From positions 9,054,501 to 9,118,500 of the forward strand of contig NC_065574.1 in the NCBI RefSeq assembly GCF_937616625.2: a DNA stretch of 64,000 nt, given 5' to 3'. A program made the translations under genes and the position numbers. The DNA is from Mercurialis annua. Taxonomy: Eukaryota > Streptophyta > Magnoliopsida > Malpighiales > Euphorbiaceae. Below are positions 24,563 through 35,998 of the stretch, piece after piece; positions within the stretch are counted from its first letter, which is position 1; each line of letters starts with the position of its first letter. The notes below the pieces were generated by a model that saw only the letters and a list, made by a program, of their open reading frames with translations, did not search any database and was not told the origin of the DNA.

Positions 24563-25560
24563 GGCTTAATCACAATAAAATGCCAAACGTATGCGCGAGA
24601 GGTCAGTTATAGCCAAACATTTAAAAATCGGCACATATAGCCATTTTTTACTATCTCTGCTTCTTTTATAGCCATTAGTAAATCGAACCGGATTTTATTG
24701 ATAACAAGGCAGTCATGTCATCGCCAACATTAAACTAAAATCATATGTGGCACATTTAAACCAAACCAAACTCGATTCAAAAAAAAAATTCAAACCACAT
24801 AATAATTAAACCAAAATTAAATTATTAAATAATAATTAATTTTTTTAAAATAAAGTTATTTAAAAAAAATGTTTTCTCCTTCAATGGAGAAGACAAATCT
24901 GTGTCTTCTCCATTAAAGGAGAAGACTTGCACTGGTCTTCTCCTTCAATGGAGAAGACCAGCAGATTTGGTCTTCTCCATTGAAGGAGAAGACCAGCAAA
25001 TTTGGTCTTCTCCTTCAATGGAGAAACCCAGAAATTGGGTCTTCTCCATTGAAGGAGAAGACCCAGCTGGGTCTTCTCCTTCAATGAGGAAGACCCAGCT
25101 CGGTCTTCTCTTTCAGAGCATTGAAGGAGAAGACCCAGATCGGTCTTCTCCACCCAATTTTTGAATTTCTCCATTGAAGGGGAAGAACCACAGATCGTCT
25201 TCTCCTTCAATGGAGAAGACCCAAAATTTGGGTCTTCTACATTCAAGGAGAAGACTCAAATCTGGGTTTTCTCCATTGAAGGAAAAGACACAGATTTGAT
25301 TTGGTTAGTATAGGATTTAATTTTTTTTAATCGAATCAAGTTTGATTTGGGTTCAAATATGACACTTATGAATTAAAACGCCGCCGTTTTAATGATTAGG
25401 CGATGACATGGCTGCTTTGTTGGTATAAAATTCGGTTCGATTCACCAATGGCTATAAAAGAATCAGAAATAGTCAAAAATGGCTATATGTGCCGATTTTT
25501 AAACGTTTGGCTATAACTGACCTCTCGCGCATACGTTTGGCATTTTATTGTGATTAAGCC
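24563..25560. mobile_element. Mutator-like non-autonomous element, 998 bp
   Basis: Perfect 9-bp target duplications tataattaa (24554-24562 and 25561-25569) flank terminal inverted repeats starting GGCTTAATCACAATAAAATG and ending with its reverse complement. The outer 90 bp or so are nearly identical. The inverted similarity continues imperfectly to about 180 bp (aatcgaacc-g-attttat, atgtcatcgcc). No transposase is encoded. High identity between the arms and an intact duplication indicate a fairly young insertion. The centre is the palindromic minisatellite annotated separately. Confidence 0.88.
24868..25290. repeat. Palindromic minisatellite (GGTCTTCTCC...GGAGAAGACC)
   Basis: The core of the element repeats a 25-45-bp unit in alternating orientation: tcttctccttcaatggagaa and its complement, separated by variable 8-15-bp spacers (cagcagatttg, cagctgg, cagatcg). 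There are about 14 GAAGAC/GTCTTC words in 420 bp. Because the unit is self-complementary, long frames are open on both strands and encode the same kind of repeat (FSIEGED / SPSMEK). They are by-products, not genes. A single strand would fold into a series of stem-loops. Confidence 0.85.
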
Positions 25561-25569
25561 TATAATTAA

Positions 25570-26969
25570 CATAAAACAAATAATCTTGACTCAAGGATTG
25601 AATTAGGCATGCTGTCTGAGTGGGCATCCGCCCTGCCTATGTAATTTTTTTGTTTTTAACAAAATATTTTTCAATTTTTTTAAACATAGCTATTTTTATA
25701 TATTTATTTTTCTTTAAAATAATTTATATGATCAAGTTTTTTTTATTTTTATAAAAGCTAATTTCGCTTCTGTTTAGACTAAAATAAATAAAGGGAGACA
25801 TAATAAAAAAATACTAGTTTTAATTCTTAATTTTTTGTCTAGACTAAAATTCTTATTTTTTTGTTGACGCAAGAAGCCTTTCCATCTTACCACACACCAA
25901 TTATTTCCCATGTTTTAAACATGAATTACTGCCAACAAAGTTTGACTTATTATTCATCAAAGAAAAAAATTATACTAATAAAAAAATGAAGGATGTTAGC
26001 GTAATAAACAAAAATTATGCACTGCCTGCCAGACTGCTTTGTCTGCTTCATAAAATATATTAAATTCTATAACTATATTTACCACTCATTTTTATTTTAA
26101 ATATATATAGTTAAATACATATTTAGTTTTATATATTGATCTATATATCAAGATCGTTACTATTAAGACTAAAACAAAAATATGTGTTAATGATATAAAA
26201 ATGTTATTTTTGGAACATAAAAAATGTCAAACAAAATGGAACGAGAAAACAAAACTTAAAACAACTAAATTTATTGTCTTCTACTTGTAAGTTATTTAAC
26301 TGTATTTCTGTAAATGTTGGTGTCTTAAAGAATTTATTGATAGACATATAAAATTTAATCTTTCATTTTATTTTTAAAGTTATTTTAAAATTTTAAAATA
26401 ATAACAATAATTTTTAATTATTTAAATAAACAAAAGTTATTAAAATTAATATATTTTCCAGAAAAAACATAAGTTTAAGTTTAAAAATATCACAAAAAAG
26501 TAACGGTAATGAAAATAAATTAAAATAATATTACATATGATTGAAAAATTATATAATTAAATAGCATAATAATTTGTTCTAGCTAATTTTAAACTTTATA
26601 TTAAAAATAAGTTGAGAGAATTATAAAATAAATTCTTTTTTACTTTTTTTCTTCAAATGGAAGTGTTGTTGGTAAACAAAAAGTATTTAAGTTGGCATTA
26701 GAGGCTACCTGATTTGACTTTGAAAATTATGGCTTAGTTTGAACCTTTTTGAGTCTGATATGGACAATGAAATTAACAGGAAACATGCACCCATATTTTT
26801 TATTATTATTAATAAATTTTCTTTTTCATTTTTCCAAAAAAATGTTGTTTTTTAGCTAGATTATATGCTGGTGAGCATGTCCTTTGAATTATTTAGAGTG
26901 AAAATGATATCCGATCATAGATTATGAGACTTAATTCGAACTTATATGTAGAAAAAGAAGATCCAATCT
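25570..26969. other. Intergenic, no gene seen
   Basis: AT-rich, no coding signal and no readable repeat borders. Confidence 0.35.
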
Positions 26970-26978
26970 ATTTTTTAA

Positions 26979-27351
26979 GGCTTATCCTCTTAAAAAACCC
27001 TCACCTTTTACCCCCAATTCATTTGCACTCTCACGTTGCAAAACCATCAAATATACCCAAATTACGACCTTTCACTTTCAATTACACCCTCAAATATTAA
27101 ATTGATCTCTTTTCACTTGAAAAAAATAGGTTTATTTTTGTTTTAAATAAAATATTAAGTCCTATATTAAAATATATGCTAAAATTTAAAGTATTGATTT
27201 GAACATTTTTCAAGTGAAAAGAGGTCAATTTAATGTTTGAGGGTGCAATTGAAAGTAAAAGGTCATAATTTGGGTATATTTGGTGGTTTTACAACGTGAG
27301 GGTGCAAACGAATTGGGGGTAAAAGGTGGGGGGATTTTAAAGGAATAAGCC
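26979..27351. mobile_element. Mutator-like MITE, 373 bp
   Basis: Perfect 9-bp target duplications attttttaa (26970-26978 and 27352-27360) flank inverted repeats of about 150 bp, starting GGCTTATCCTC on the left and GGCTTATTCC on the right (reverse-complemented). Strongly conserved internal blocks are ccttttacccccaatt, caccctcaa and ctcttttcacttgaaaaa. No coding sequence; near-palindromic as a whole. Confidence 0.85.
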
Positions 27352-27515
27352 ATTTTTTAAATAGACAAGTTGATGTACCATCATTCTAAAGTGTACATTG
27401 GTCTTGATCAGTGGTGGCAGAATTGAATGAAGAATCAGATTTATGATTCAATTAATTAGACTGACCTTATTAGATTGATTTAATTCAAAATGTATTTTAT
27501 TAATTTTATTACAAA

Positions 27516-27855
27516 GGTATAATAATTAAAATATATTTCGCTTTTTAAACTTTTTTATTTGTAGTTCAACCTTTCGATATGACTAATTTTATTTCATTTT
27601 CTATTTTCCAATTTCAATTGCAGCCAATTGTTTAAATCATAGTAAAAAAATTAAAATATCATTCATGTTCGAAAATTGTAATGGTAAAAGGTAAATCGAA
27701 ATAATATGGATGACAAATTTGAATATTTTTTCACTCTAATGTGAACAATGACAACTACTATTAAAGTTAAAAATTAAAAATGGACGAGTTTAAAGTTTTG
27801 GGCTATAAACGAAAAAAGTCAAAAACAAAATGAAGATATTTTGAATGATTAAACC
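27516..27855. mobile_element. Mutator-like MITE, 340 bp, same family as 330-696
   Basis: The right end, reverse-complemented, starts GGTTTAATCATTCAAAATAT; the left end reads ggtataataattaaaatat. The arms share tttttaacttt and agccaattg-type blocks with the element at 330-696. The flanking 9-mers tattacaaa and taccataaa match at only 6 of 9, suggesting age. Non-coding. Confidence 0.5.
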
Positions 27856-28269
27856 TACCATAAAATCAACTTTATCAATTTAAATTCCAATTACAACAAT
27901 CAAATTGATTTAATCGAAAAATTAATTATTTCTTCTTTTAAACGAATCAACTATTACTCGTCCAGTTAAATCGATTCATCTAATCCGCTTTATACAAATT
28001 TTGAAGAAATATAAAATATAAACTTCAATGTTTATCACTATTAAATTTATATTTCATACGGTTAAAATTGAAACATTATAATTCACGAGAGATCTTAAAA
28101 AAATACACATAGGCGCATCATCATTTTTTTAAGAATCAAAATTGTTTTTTATAAATCATCCAATAGAGTTAATGAGTTCATTAACCGGGAACATAACTTC
28201 GCCGGTAAATAAACAACCACGACTAAAAAACACACCCCATTTGGGCATGGGCAACTGGATTACGCACTC

Positions 28270-29170
28270 TATTAATATGCTGAAAGCAAATAGAACGATA
28301 TCTAACTAAAGCCGAATTGAATTAATGGCAGCTTCAGGTTGCTTTAATTTACGAATAACAACTGTAGAATCCGACTCGACTAGTAACACTGATCGACAGA
28401 TGGACGATGACATTTACAGACCAATATGAATAGCAAGAGCTACTGCTAATTAACATCCACAACACTATGTGGGAATGAAACTCTTCTGCTGACAACAGGA
28501 CTAAAAGTGTCTCTAACAACAACGCTAGCAATTGATAGAGTGTCTCTAACAACAACGCTAGCAATTGATAGAGTTTTCGCAGTGAGAACTGGGACATCAT
28601 TATTCAGTTTGGAGGCATGCAGTGAGGGAGCTTTCCAAGCTAGAATAGTACCAGAACTGTTTAAAGAAGCTTTGGGACGAGGAGTTTGATGTAGCATACC
28701 TAGGATGCACCTAAAAATTAAAGCTTACGGCAACTTATTATTCTCAAAAACAGTATTGTTACGACCATTCCAAATAATCCAAAGACTTAGAATAAGAATC
28801 TAGATATCATCAATTTTCAAGAAAGCAAACATCAGCTCCAACCATTTGATTAAAGAACTGCACACAAACCTGTTAACTCTCAAGTTCATGGAGGATAGTA
28901 ACTACAAACCCTTGACGTCCTCACATTCCTTTAAAAGCGTGGATGTTAGTTTCCTCGCCAATACCACATCTAGGACATCTATTCGTAACAGGGACCATTT
29001 TCTTCACCAAATTTCCATTGCAAGGTAAAGTTTTGTGACATATACGCCAAAGGAAATGCCTAATGTTTGGCAGAACCGAGCATTTCCAAATCTTTTTCTA
29101 AATGTTATTGCTATCTTCACCACCAGACGAGCTAGCACTGCCTCTACTGCTTGATAATATCTTAACAGAG
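28270..29170 (-). pseudogene. Decayed L1-type LINE 3' region (zf-RVT plus RNase H)
   Basis: Read on the minus strand. From about 29110 downwards there is a zinc-binding reverse-transcriptase-associated segment: HFLWRICHKTLPCNGNLVKK, then VTNRCPRCG, EETNIHAF and LWIIWNGRNN, interrupted by stops. It is followed by an RNase-H-like stretch (WKAPSLHASKLN, SVVVRDT, then LAIHIGL and LVESDSTVVIRKL). Multiple stops and frameshifts mean it is dead. A 33-bp tandem duplication (LSIASVVVRDT twice) at about 28507-28572 lies within it. The order zf-RVT then RNase H is that of plant L1 ORF2. Confidence 0.65.
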
Positions 29171-29243
29171 TAAACACCATTTTTGCTCAGTGACCAAGTA
29201 AGATGAGAAAAGAAAGTCTAATGCAATACAACAGTTGTGGATA

Positions 29244-29326
29244 TGTCTGGTAAATAAATGTGAGTAAAAGTTATGTGGTTTGTGTGTCTGGTAAATAAAT
29301 GTGAGTAAAAGTTATGTGGTTTGTGT
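29244..29326. repeat. 41-bp tandem duplication
   Basis: A unit starting tgtctggtaaataaatgtga at 29244 is repeated at 29285 without change (ending tatgtggtttgtg). Two copies, direct. Confidence 0.9.
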
Positions 29327-29329
29327 CCA

Positions 29330-31680
29330 TGACATTTGTTTCTGAAAACCTTTAGAAACATTTTGTGCTTTAAATGTTAAAAAACATATTTTTAGTCATT
29401 TTCAATGGAGTCATCACCGTGAGCAGAGCGGGGTTCGTAGGCCGCTTTCCTCTTCTTCTTTCTTCTTCAGCTGTCAAAACAATAGTTTTTTCTCTATAAG
29501 TTATCGAAACCATCTCAATTATGTCCATTCCAGCCATTGAGGCCTACTCAAAACCTAAAGCCAGAGGTATAAACACTTGACTAGTAAGATGATACTGTCC
29601 TACAATCCTAGAAATTTAGAGAGAGTCTTAGAAGTTGAGGAGACTTTTTAAAGTGCTTAAAATTTTACTAGTAGTTTTAGTCAAAATTGTCTTTCCATTT
29701 TTAAATTTTGATTTTTTTCTCCAATTACTTTTTCCCTTACAATTTTAGACATCATTTAAATTAACAATTTTTGTAGATCTGATATAAATAAATAAGGACA
29801 TTTTTATCCTTACCATTCAATGTTTTTGTTCAATATTTTAGAGGAAGAGATATCTAATTCTAAACTAAGATGTCCTCATTATTAGTTTCCTAATTGGTCC
29901 TTGTATTATTATATAAACACAATAAAATAAAAACCACACAAAACCCTAAATACAGTCACAGCTGTAAGCTCACAGGCGATATATGATGACTTGCCTTTTT
30001 ATTTTCTTTCGTACTTGGCCACCTCCATATCTCACATGTAATTTTCAGTGCCCTATGCCTCGAAAATACTTAAAATAGTCAAAATATCTCAAGGATTAAA
30101 AAGTCACAAAACACAAAAACAGAGGACATTTTAGTCACTAACTAAAGTATTTGTGCCCCGTGAGCTCATTTGGCTGAATTTATAATTTAACCCCTGAAGA
30201 TATTTCAAATAATCTCCAGTACGCCTTAACTTTTTTATTTTAATATTTTTAACACGTTTTATCTTTCTTATGATCTTTTGATATGTTATGCTTTTCATTC
30301 AACCATTAAACACTTGAACTTTTCATTGCTTACTAATATAATTTCATCTATTTCATGCCCTCCTCACAATTTAAATAAAAAATATATGAGATTCTCAAAG
30401 ACATATCGATACAAAATAAGACTAAGGATGTCATGTATTTTTTTTGATATGAAGAAATATTATGGACTTAGTTATATAAAAAGAATAAACAATTATAAAT
30501 AAAAAAATAGTACAGAATTTTAAAAGTACTAAATATAAATATAAAAGTATTTTTTTGAGTTAAATCGATAATTGTTTTTAAATATTTTATTTTAAATTAA
30601 AAATAGTTAATAACTATATTTGAGTGATTAAATATCATAAATATCATTATTTATAATAATAAAATATATATTAACAATAATCATTTAAAGATAAAAAAAG
30701 TTAACTAAATAAAACTACTTATGTTTTTTTTCTTTTTTAAACTGAATGTTTTTAATATTTATATTTTAAAAAGTTTTTTTTTATCTATTTGGACCCTTAA
30801 AGATGCCAAACTCTCAATTTATTATCATAATAAGTTTTAATCTTAATTCCGGTGTTGAACTATTTGACGACTGCTTCATTCAAGACTCGATATGGCTATG
30901 TTAGTTTATCGAGCCATGCTAACTTCGACTAGAAATTTCCATGAAGCTTTTGTTGAAATGGTGTTTAATCATCTTATTTTAACAAAACAATCCATACTTA
31001 TATGAAAGCTATTTTATTTATAAAGTTTCATGGTCATATAAAATATTATCTTTATAAGAACTGTAATAAAAAATTGTAACACATGCTACGTTGATTTAAA
31101 TTTTATTTTAATGTAGGGAAAAATATTGCATGCACTAAGAGGTTGTCATTTTAATGGCGGCGTGCTGATCGAGTGAATATCCTATTTTTTGTCTTTAATA
31201 CTTTATTTTAACTTTTTTAATCTTGAACATGTTACAAAAATGAAGAACATTAAAAAAATTATTTAACTAATAAAAAAACAGTTAAAAAGGGTAATCAAAT
31301 AGAGTTTAAAAATTAAAGTATGTATTTGGACAATTTTTCATTGCTACTTGTGAATTGTGATGTAAAAAATATTCCACTGTTTTCCTTGCTCTTGCCCCTT
31401 GACGATGTCTTGATCCCATACTTTCTCCTCTCCACTTCCATACCTATTCTTACTCACCATTTGTCTTCTTCCTCTACAAATCCCATACAAACTCTCAAGT
31501 AAAACTGTCAAAATTAAATTATCTAAAGATCAAAACTTTACAAACAAGAACCCCTAAATTGACAAGTTGAGTCTTTGTTTTTTCTCTAAAAACTTGTTTT
31601 TAAATTTTAAAAAAGATTTTTTTTTATATTGAGGTTGTTTTTCTCACTCATTTTCAAACAAAATTTTGAGGGTTTGTTTT
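29330..31680. other. Intergenic, no gene seen
   Basis: AT-rich spacer between the LINE remnant and the NTT promoter. A slightly GC-richer patch near 29400-29580 shows no protein. No repeat borders recognised. Confidence 0.35.
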
Positions 31681-31691
31681 TGAAGGTTTGG

Positions 31692-31698
31692 TATAAAA
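31692..31698 (+). promoter_or_regulatory. TATA box of NTT
   Basis: TATAAAA lies 114 nt before the NTT start codon, leaving a pyrimidine-rich leader (ctcctctgttttag, catctctctatcttt) typical of nuclear genes for plastid proteins. Confidence 0.5.
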
Positions 31699-31811
31699 AG
31701 ATATTTTATATTAGCTGCAAAGATTCTTCAATCTCCTCTGTTTTAGCCACCACCTTATCATCTCTCTATCTTTGAAAAACCAGGGAGGGTAGAGAGATAA
31801 GAGAGTGAACC

Positions 31812-34800
31812 ATGGAGGCTGTTTTACAAGCTAAAGGGCTTCTCTCTCTGCCACCAAACCCTATAACCAGAGCTTCTCTATGCCCCTCACATGGCTTAAA
31901 ACACAGACTTTTTGCCACAAAACCGAACCCTTTATCTGGGTTATCTCTATCCTCAAATGGGCTCCCAAAATTTCAATCCTTTGTGTCAAAACCAATTGGG
32001 TTCCCTTCAAAAGATAGAAACTTTGGTGTTTGCAAAGCAGAAGCTGCTGCTGCTGAAGGGCAGCCTTTGTTTGGTGAACCTGAAAAGGCCAAACTTTTGG
32101 GTGTTGAAGTTGAAACTCTTAAGAAAATTATCCCACTTGGTTTGATGTTTTTTTGTATTTTGTTCAATTATACTATTCTTAGGGATACTAAGGATGTGTT
32201 GGTTGTGACTGCTAAGGGGAGTAGTGCTGAGATTATACCATTTTTGAAGACTTGGGTGAATTTGCCTATGGCTATTGGGTTTATGGTGTTGTATTCTCAG
32301 TTGTCTAATGTTTTGTCTAAGCAGGCTCTTTTTTATACTGTGATTTTTCCTTTTATTGCTTTCTTTGGTGCTTTTGGGTTCCTTTTGTATCCTCTTAGTA
32401 ATCATATTCACCCTGAAGCTTTTGCTGATAAGCTGCTTAGTGTACTTGGTCCAAGGTTTCTTGGTCCTATTGCTATTCTGAGGATTTGGACCTTTTGTTT
32501 GTTTTATGTTATGGCTGAATTGTGGGGGAGTGTTGTTGTTTCTGTGCTCTTCTGGGGGTTTGCTAATCAGGTATAACACAATTTTGTTTTGTGTATAAAT
32601 TTATCTGTTGATTGTGTAAATTCTAGATGAATCTGTTTTTTGGTTTTGGAGTTTGATTGGAGTTTGATTGGCGTTTTACTAGCTGATTTGTTTGTCATGT
32701 TATCTTATGTTTTGAGTTAATTTGATTCTTGGTTTTGATTTTGCAATTTGCTCAGTTTTGGTAGTTCTCTTGTTGAATTATGGTTTTGGATTGATGAGAA
32801 TTAGTGTGAAGCTGTTCTTACTTACATTAAAGAGGACAAGTCAACCCTATTCTGATTTTCAATAATAGTTCAAACAATGAGTTCTTTTGTTACTACCTAT
32901 GGTTTTCCTGATTTGTGGCAACTGGCAAGTTCTGTATTTGCATGAATAGATGCTAGAAATTGGACTGACGGCTATTTGCTATGTATTAATACTGATATTG
33001 CAAGATGATTAAGCATTCTGAAATGCAATTCGGATGCTAATTGTTCTAGCCATAATCTGCTTATGTCAAAATACACATCTCTTTCTGCAACATTCGTAAA
33101 TATTCAAATATTAAAACGCTTTTCTCATCGCACTTCTTACTTTGTCGTAGAGTTTTATGGCTGGCATTAAGTCGTGAGTGATGTAGATTCATTTCCTTGG
33201 CTCTGATACAATTTCTTGATATGATTCCTATTTTTCTTTTGTGCAAAAGACTGTATCTTTTGCTTTTCTTAATACATTTCTCCTTTATTGCTTGTCGCTA
33301 AATTTATTTGCTTGTGCAGATTACTACCATAGATGAAGCAAAGAAATTCTATCCTTTGTTTGGACTTGGGGCAAATATTGCCTTAATTTTCTCCGGCCGA
33401 ACAGTGAAGTATTTCTCCAATTTGAGACAAAATTTGGGTCCTGGAGTTGATGGTTGGGCTGTCTCTCTCAAAGGGATGATGAGCATTGTGGTATTGATGG
33501 GGTTTGCTATCTGTTTCCTATACTGGTGGGTGAATAACTCTGTTGCTCTTCCAACACGTAGCAAGAAGAAGAAGGTAATTTTTAGTGGCTTTTGCGCTCA
33601 AGGCTACATGGGCATTAAAATACGAAGCTAGATTTATTTATTTGTTTTCACTTTTTTTTCTCCTAGGCATTTATTGTTACGAGTAACTAAGTAAGTACAC
33701 GCTCACAAAGACAAGGCACATATATTTGGTTTTCTTTTATATTTTTATCTGTTGATTTAATGTGTGATGAGGGCCACTCATAATTATCATCCAACTATTC
33801 GGCTGACTATTGAGTTATCTAGACTTGATCAGGTCTGCAACTCTTGCCTATAAAGTGATAAAACTGATGGATGAGTGATAATACTGTAATTTGTGCAAAT
33901 GCCGCTATGTCTGTGGCAAAAGACATGTTGCATCTAGCTATGCACATTAACATAACTTGTTCAAGAACGTTTTAGATTTGATGAAATGTATGAACTTTCG
34001 TGATGTGTGATTTGCTGTGTTTATCAATAGTAAATAAAGATGTCCGATCAAGTTGTTTATCATTATCAAATTTCTTGTGCAGGAAAAGCCAAAGATGGGT
34101 ACAATGGAGAGCTTGAAATTCCTCGTGTCTTCAAAATACATTAGAGATCTTGCCACTTTGGTGGTTGCATACGGTATTAGCATCAACCTGGTCGAGGTTA
34201 CCTGGAAATCAAAGCTCAAAGCACAGGTACCCTAAATTTGGCTCATATCAATACTTTTTCCCTTTTATGGCCTCATACTCACCGGTTTTATTTATTTTGT
34301 AGTTCCCAAGCCCGAATGCATATTCTTCTTTTATGGGCGACTTTTCAACTGCCACTGGAATAGCAACATTCATTATGATGCTTCTTAGCCAGTTTATTTT
34401 TGACAAATATGGATGGGGAGCTGCAGCCAAAATCACACCTACAGTCCTGCTTCTCACCGGAGTGGGTTTCTTCTCATTACTTTTATTCGGAGGTCCTATT
34501 GCACCGATCCTCACACAGTTTGGAATGACTCCTCTTCTTGCTGCCGTATACGTGGGTGCACTGCAAAACATTTTCAGCAAGAGTGCCAAGTACAGTTTGT
34601 TCGACCCTTGCAAAGAAATGGCCTATATTCCCTTGGATGAGGAGACCAAGGTTCGGAGACTTTACTCTCTATTGATTCTTTCATAACTTAGTTCAGCAAA
34701 CTTTTGAATCTCTTTTCATCATTATTACATTTTCCGTTAGAGTCAGGAGTTGACTTTTCTTGGTCAAACGATTCTGTAGGTTAAAGGGAAGGCGGCCATT

Positions 34801-35121
34801 GATGTCGTCTGCAATCCGTTGGGCAAGTCTGGAGGAGCTCTCATCCAACAATTTATGATCTTAACCTTCGGTTCACTTGCAAATTCGACTCCATATCTCG
34901 GGGGAACCCTCCTAGTGATTGTGCTTTTATGGTTAGGGGCAGCGAGGTCTTTGGATACTCAGTTTACTGCTCTGCGCCGAGAAGAAGAGCTTGAGAAGGA
35001 AATGGAAAGAGCAGCTGTTAAGATTCCGGTTGTATCTCAAGAAAGCGAGAATGGTTCATTTCCAGGTGGTTCGCTGAATGCGGCAAGAGATGAAACAACC
35101 AGTTCATCCGGAAAACAGTAA
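31812..35121 (+). CDS. NTT1: Plastid ATP/ADP translocator (NTT/AATP family)
   Basis: Five exons (31812-32570, 33320-33574, 34083-34226, 34303-34650, 34780-35121), all phase 0, give 615 aa, close to the roughly 620 aa of the family. The protein exchanges cytosolic ATP for stromal ADP across the plastid inner envelope, feeding starch, lipid and night-time metabolism. Residues 1 to about 80 are a Ser-rich, acidic-poor transit peptide (MEAVLQAKGLLSLPP...). The carrier body starts at EPEKAKLLGVEVETLKKIIP, followed by about 11-12 hydrophobic segments. Hallmark stretches are NYTILRDTKDVLVVTA, KYIRDLATLVVAYGISINLV and ALQNIFSKSAKYSLFDPCKE. The C-terminus is charged and Ser-rich, ending SSSGKQ. This is the chlamydia/rickettsia-like nucleotide carrier family, unrelated to mitochondrial carriers. 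The symbol follows Arabidopsis, where NTT1 and NTT2 are duplicates; this single copy is orthologous to both. Confidence 0.96.
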
Positions 35122-35711
35122 AACACATCTTCCGTCATTAAACCGTGGCATAATGGAAGAATAAATCGACGAAATGAGAAGCGTCTTTAGCCGAATTACG
35201 CCATTGTAGGAATTTTATTTATAGAAAAATAATAGCTGAAGTGGTATGCATTCTATTGTTTCTTTTGAAGTCCACTATTTTGGTAGGGGATGGGCTTACT
35301 CTCTTCAATTTATGTTTAGTTCATTCATGTGATTGTAAAACTAAAGTTGGATAGATATTAAATAGAAATTTGTTCTTTCATATTATTGGTCATGGATTGC
35401 TTGTGAGTGCATAGGTTGATCTGCTCAGCTGCTCAAGAGATGCAGGCTAGGAGGGAGGTTTGGGCAAAAATAGGTTGAAGTGACAATTTTAACTATTTTG
35501 TCAAATATATTTCTATAATATAATTTGAATATTTTGGTATGTCAATTTTGCAATGGAGATAAATGTATCTACCTCTTAATTTAATTCTATTTGCAGACAT
35601 AATTTTTATTTTAAACTAAATTCATTTTTAAAAAAAATTGAAATTAAAGATTAATTATATAAAATAATTATTTATAAAATTAAAAAACTTTAAAAATAAA
35701 TTTTAAAGATA
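35122..35711. other. NTT 3' region and spacer
   Basis: The NTT 3' untranslated region probably runs to about 35350; the rest is AT-rich spacer with no gene. Confidence 0.35.
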
Positions 35712-35713
35712 TA

Positions 35714-35996
35714 CTCCCTCCGTCCCAATAGAGTTGTCCACTTTGAGAAATTTTTTTGTCCCAAAATACTTGTCCACTTTCAAAAAGTAACTAACTTTTA
35801 CACTTAATTTTTCTATATTACCCCTATTTAAAATCCACTAATGAGTAAATTGAAAGTAAATTGCAAGTGGGTCCTATATTAAATAGGGGTATGACAAGAA
35901 AAGTAAGTAAAAATTCACAAAACCCACAAACAATAATTGCTTTTCTTAAACTGTGTGATAAAGGCAAAGTGGACAACTCTATTGGGACGGAGGGAG
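35714..35996. mobile_element. Stowaway-type MITE, intact, 283 bp
   Basis: Ends CTCCCTCCGTCCCAATAGAG and its perfect inverse (ctctattgggacggagggag), with TA target duplications at 35712-35713 and 35997-35998. This is the textbook Tc1/mariner Stowaway structure. The internal ccctatttaaaatccactaa and tgggtcctatattaaatagg blocks link it to the degenerate copies at 3020 and 7091. It lies about 600 bp downstream of NTT. Confidence 0.9.
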
Positions 35997-35998
35997 TA

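Noticed and set aside
24881..25246. Long open frames on both strands (repeats of FSIEGED and SPSMEK)
   Set aside because: They arise from a self-complementary minisatellite without stop codons, inside a Mutator-like element; there is no protein-like composition or family match.
32007..32579. 190-codon minus-strand frame opposite the first NTT exon
   Set aside because: Antisense shadow of a strongly conserved coding exon; the composition is protein-unlike.
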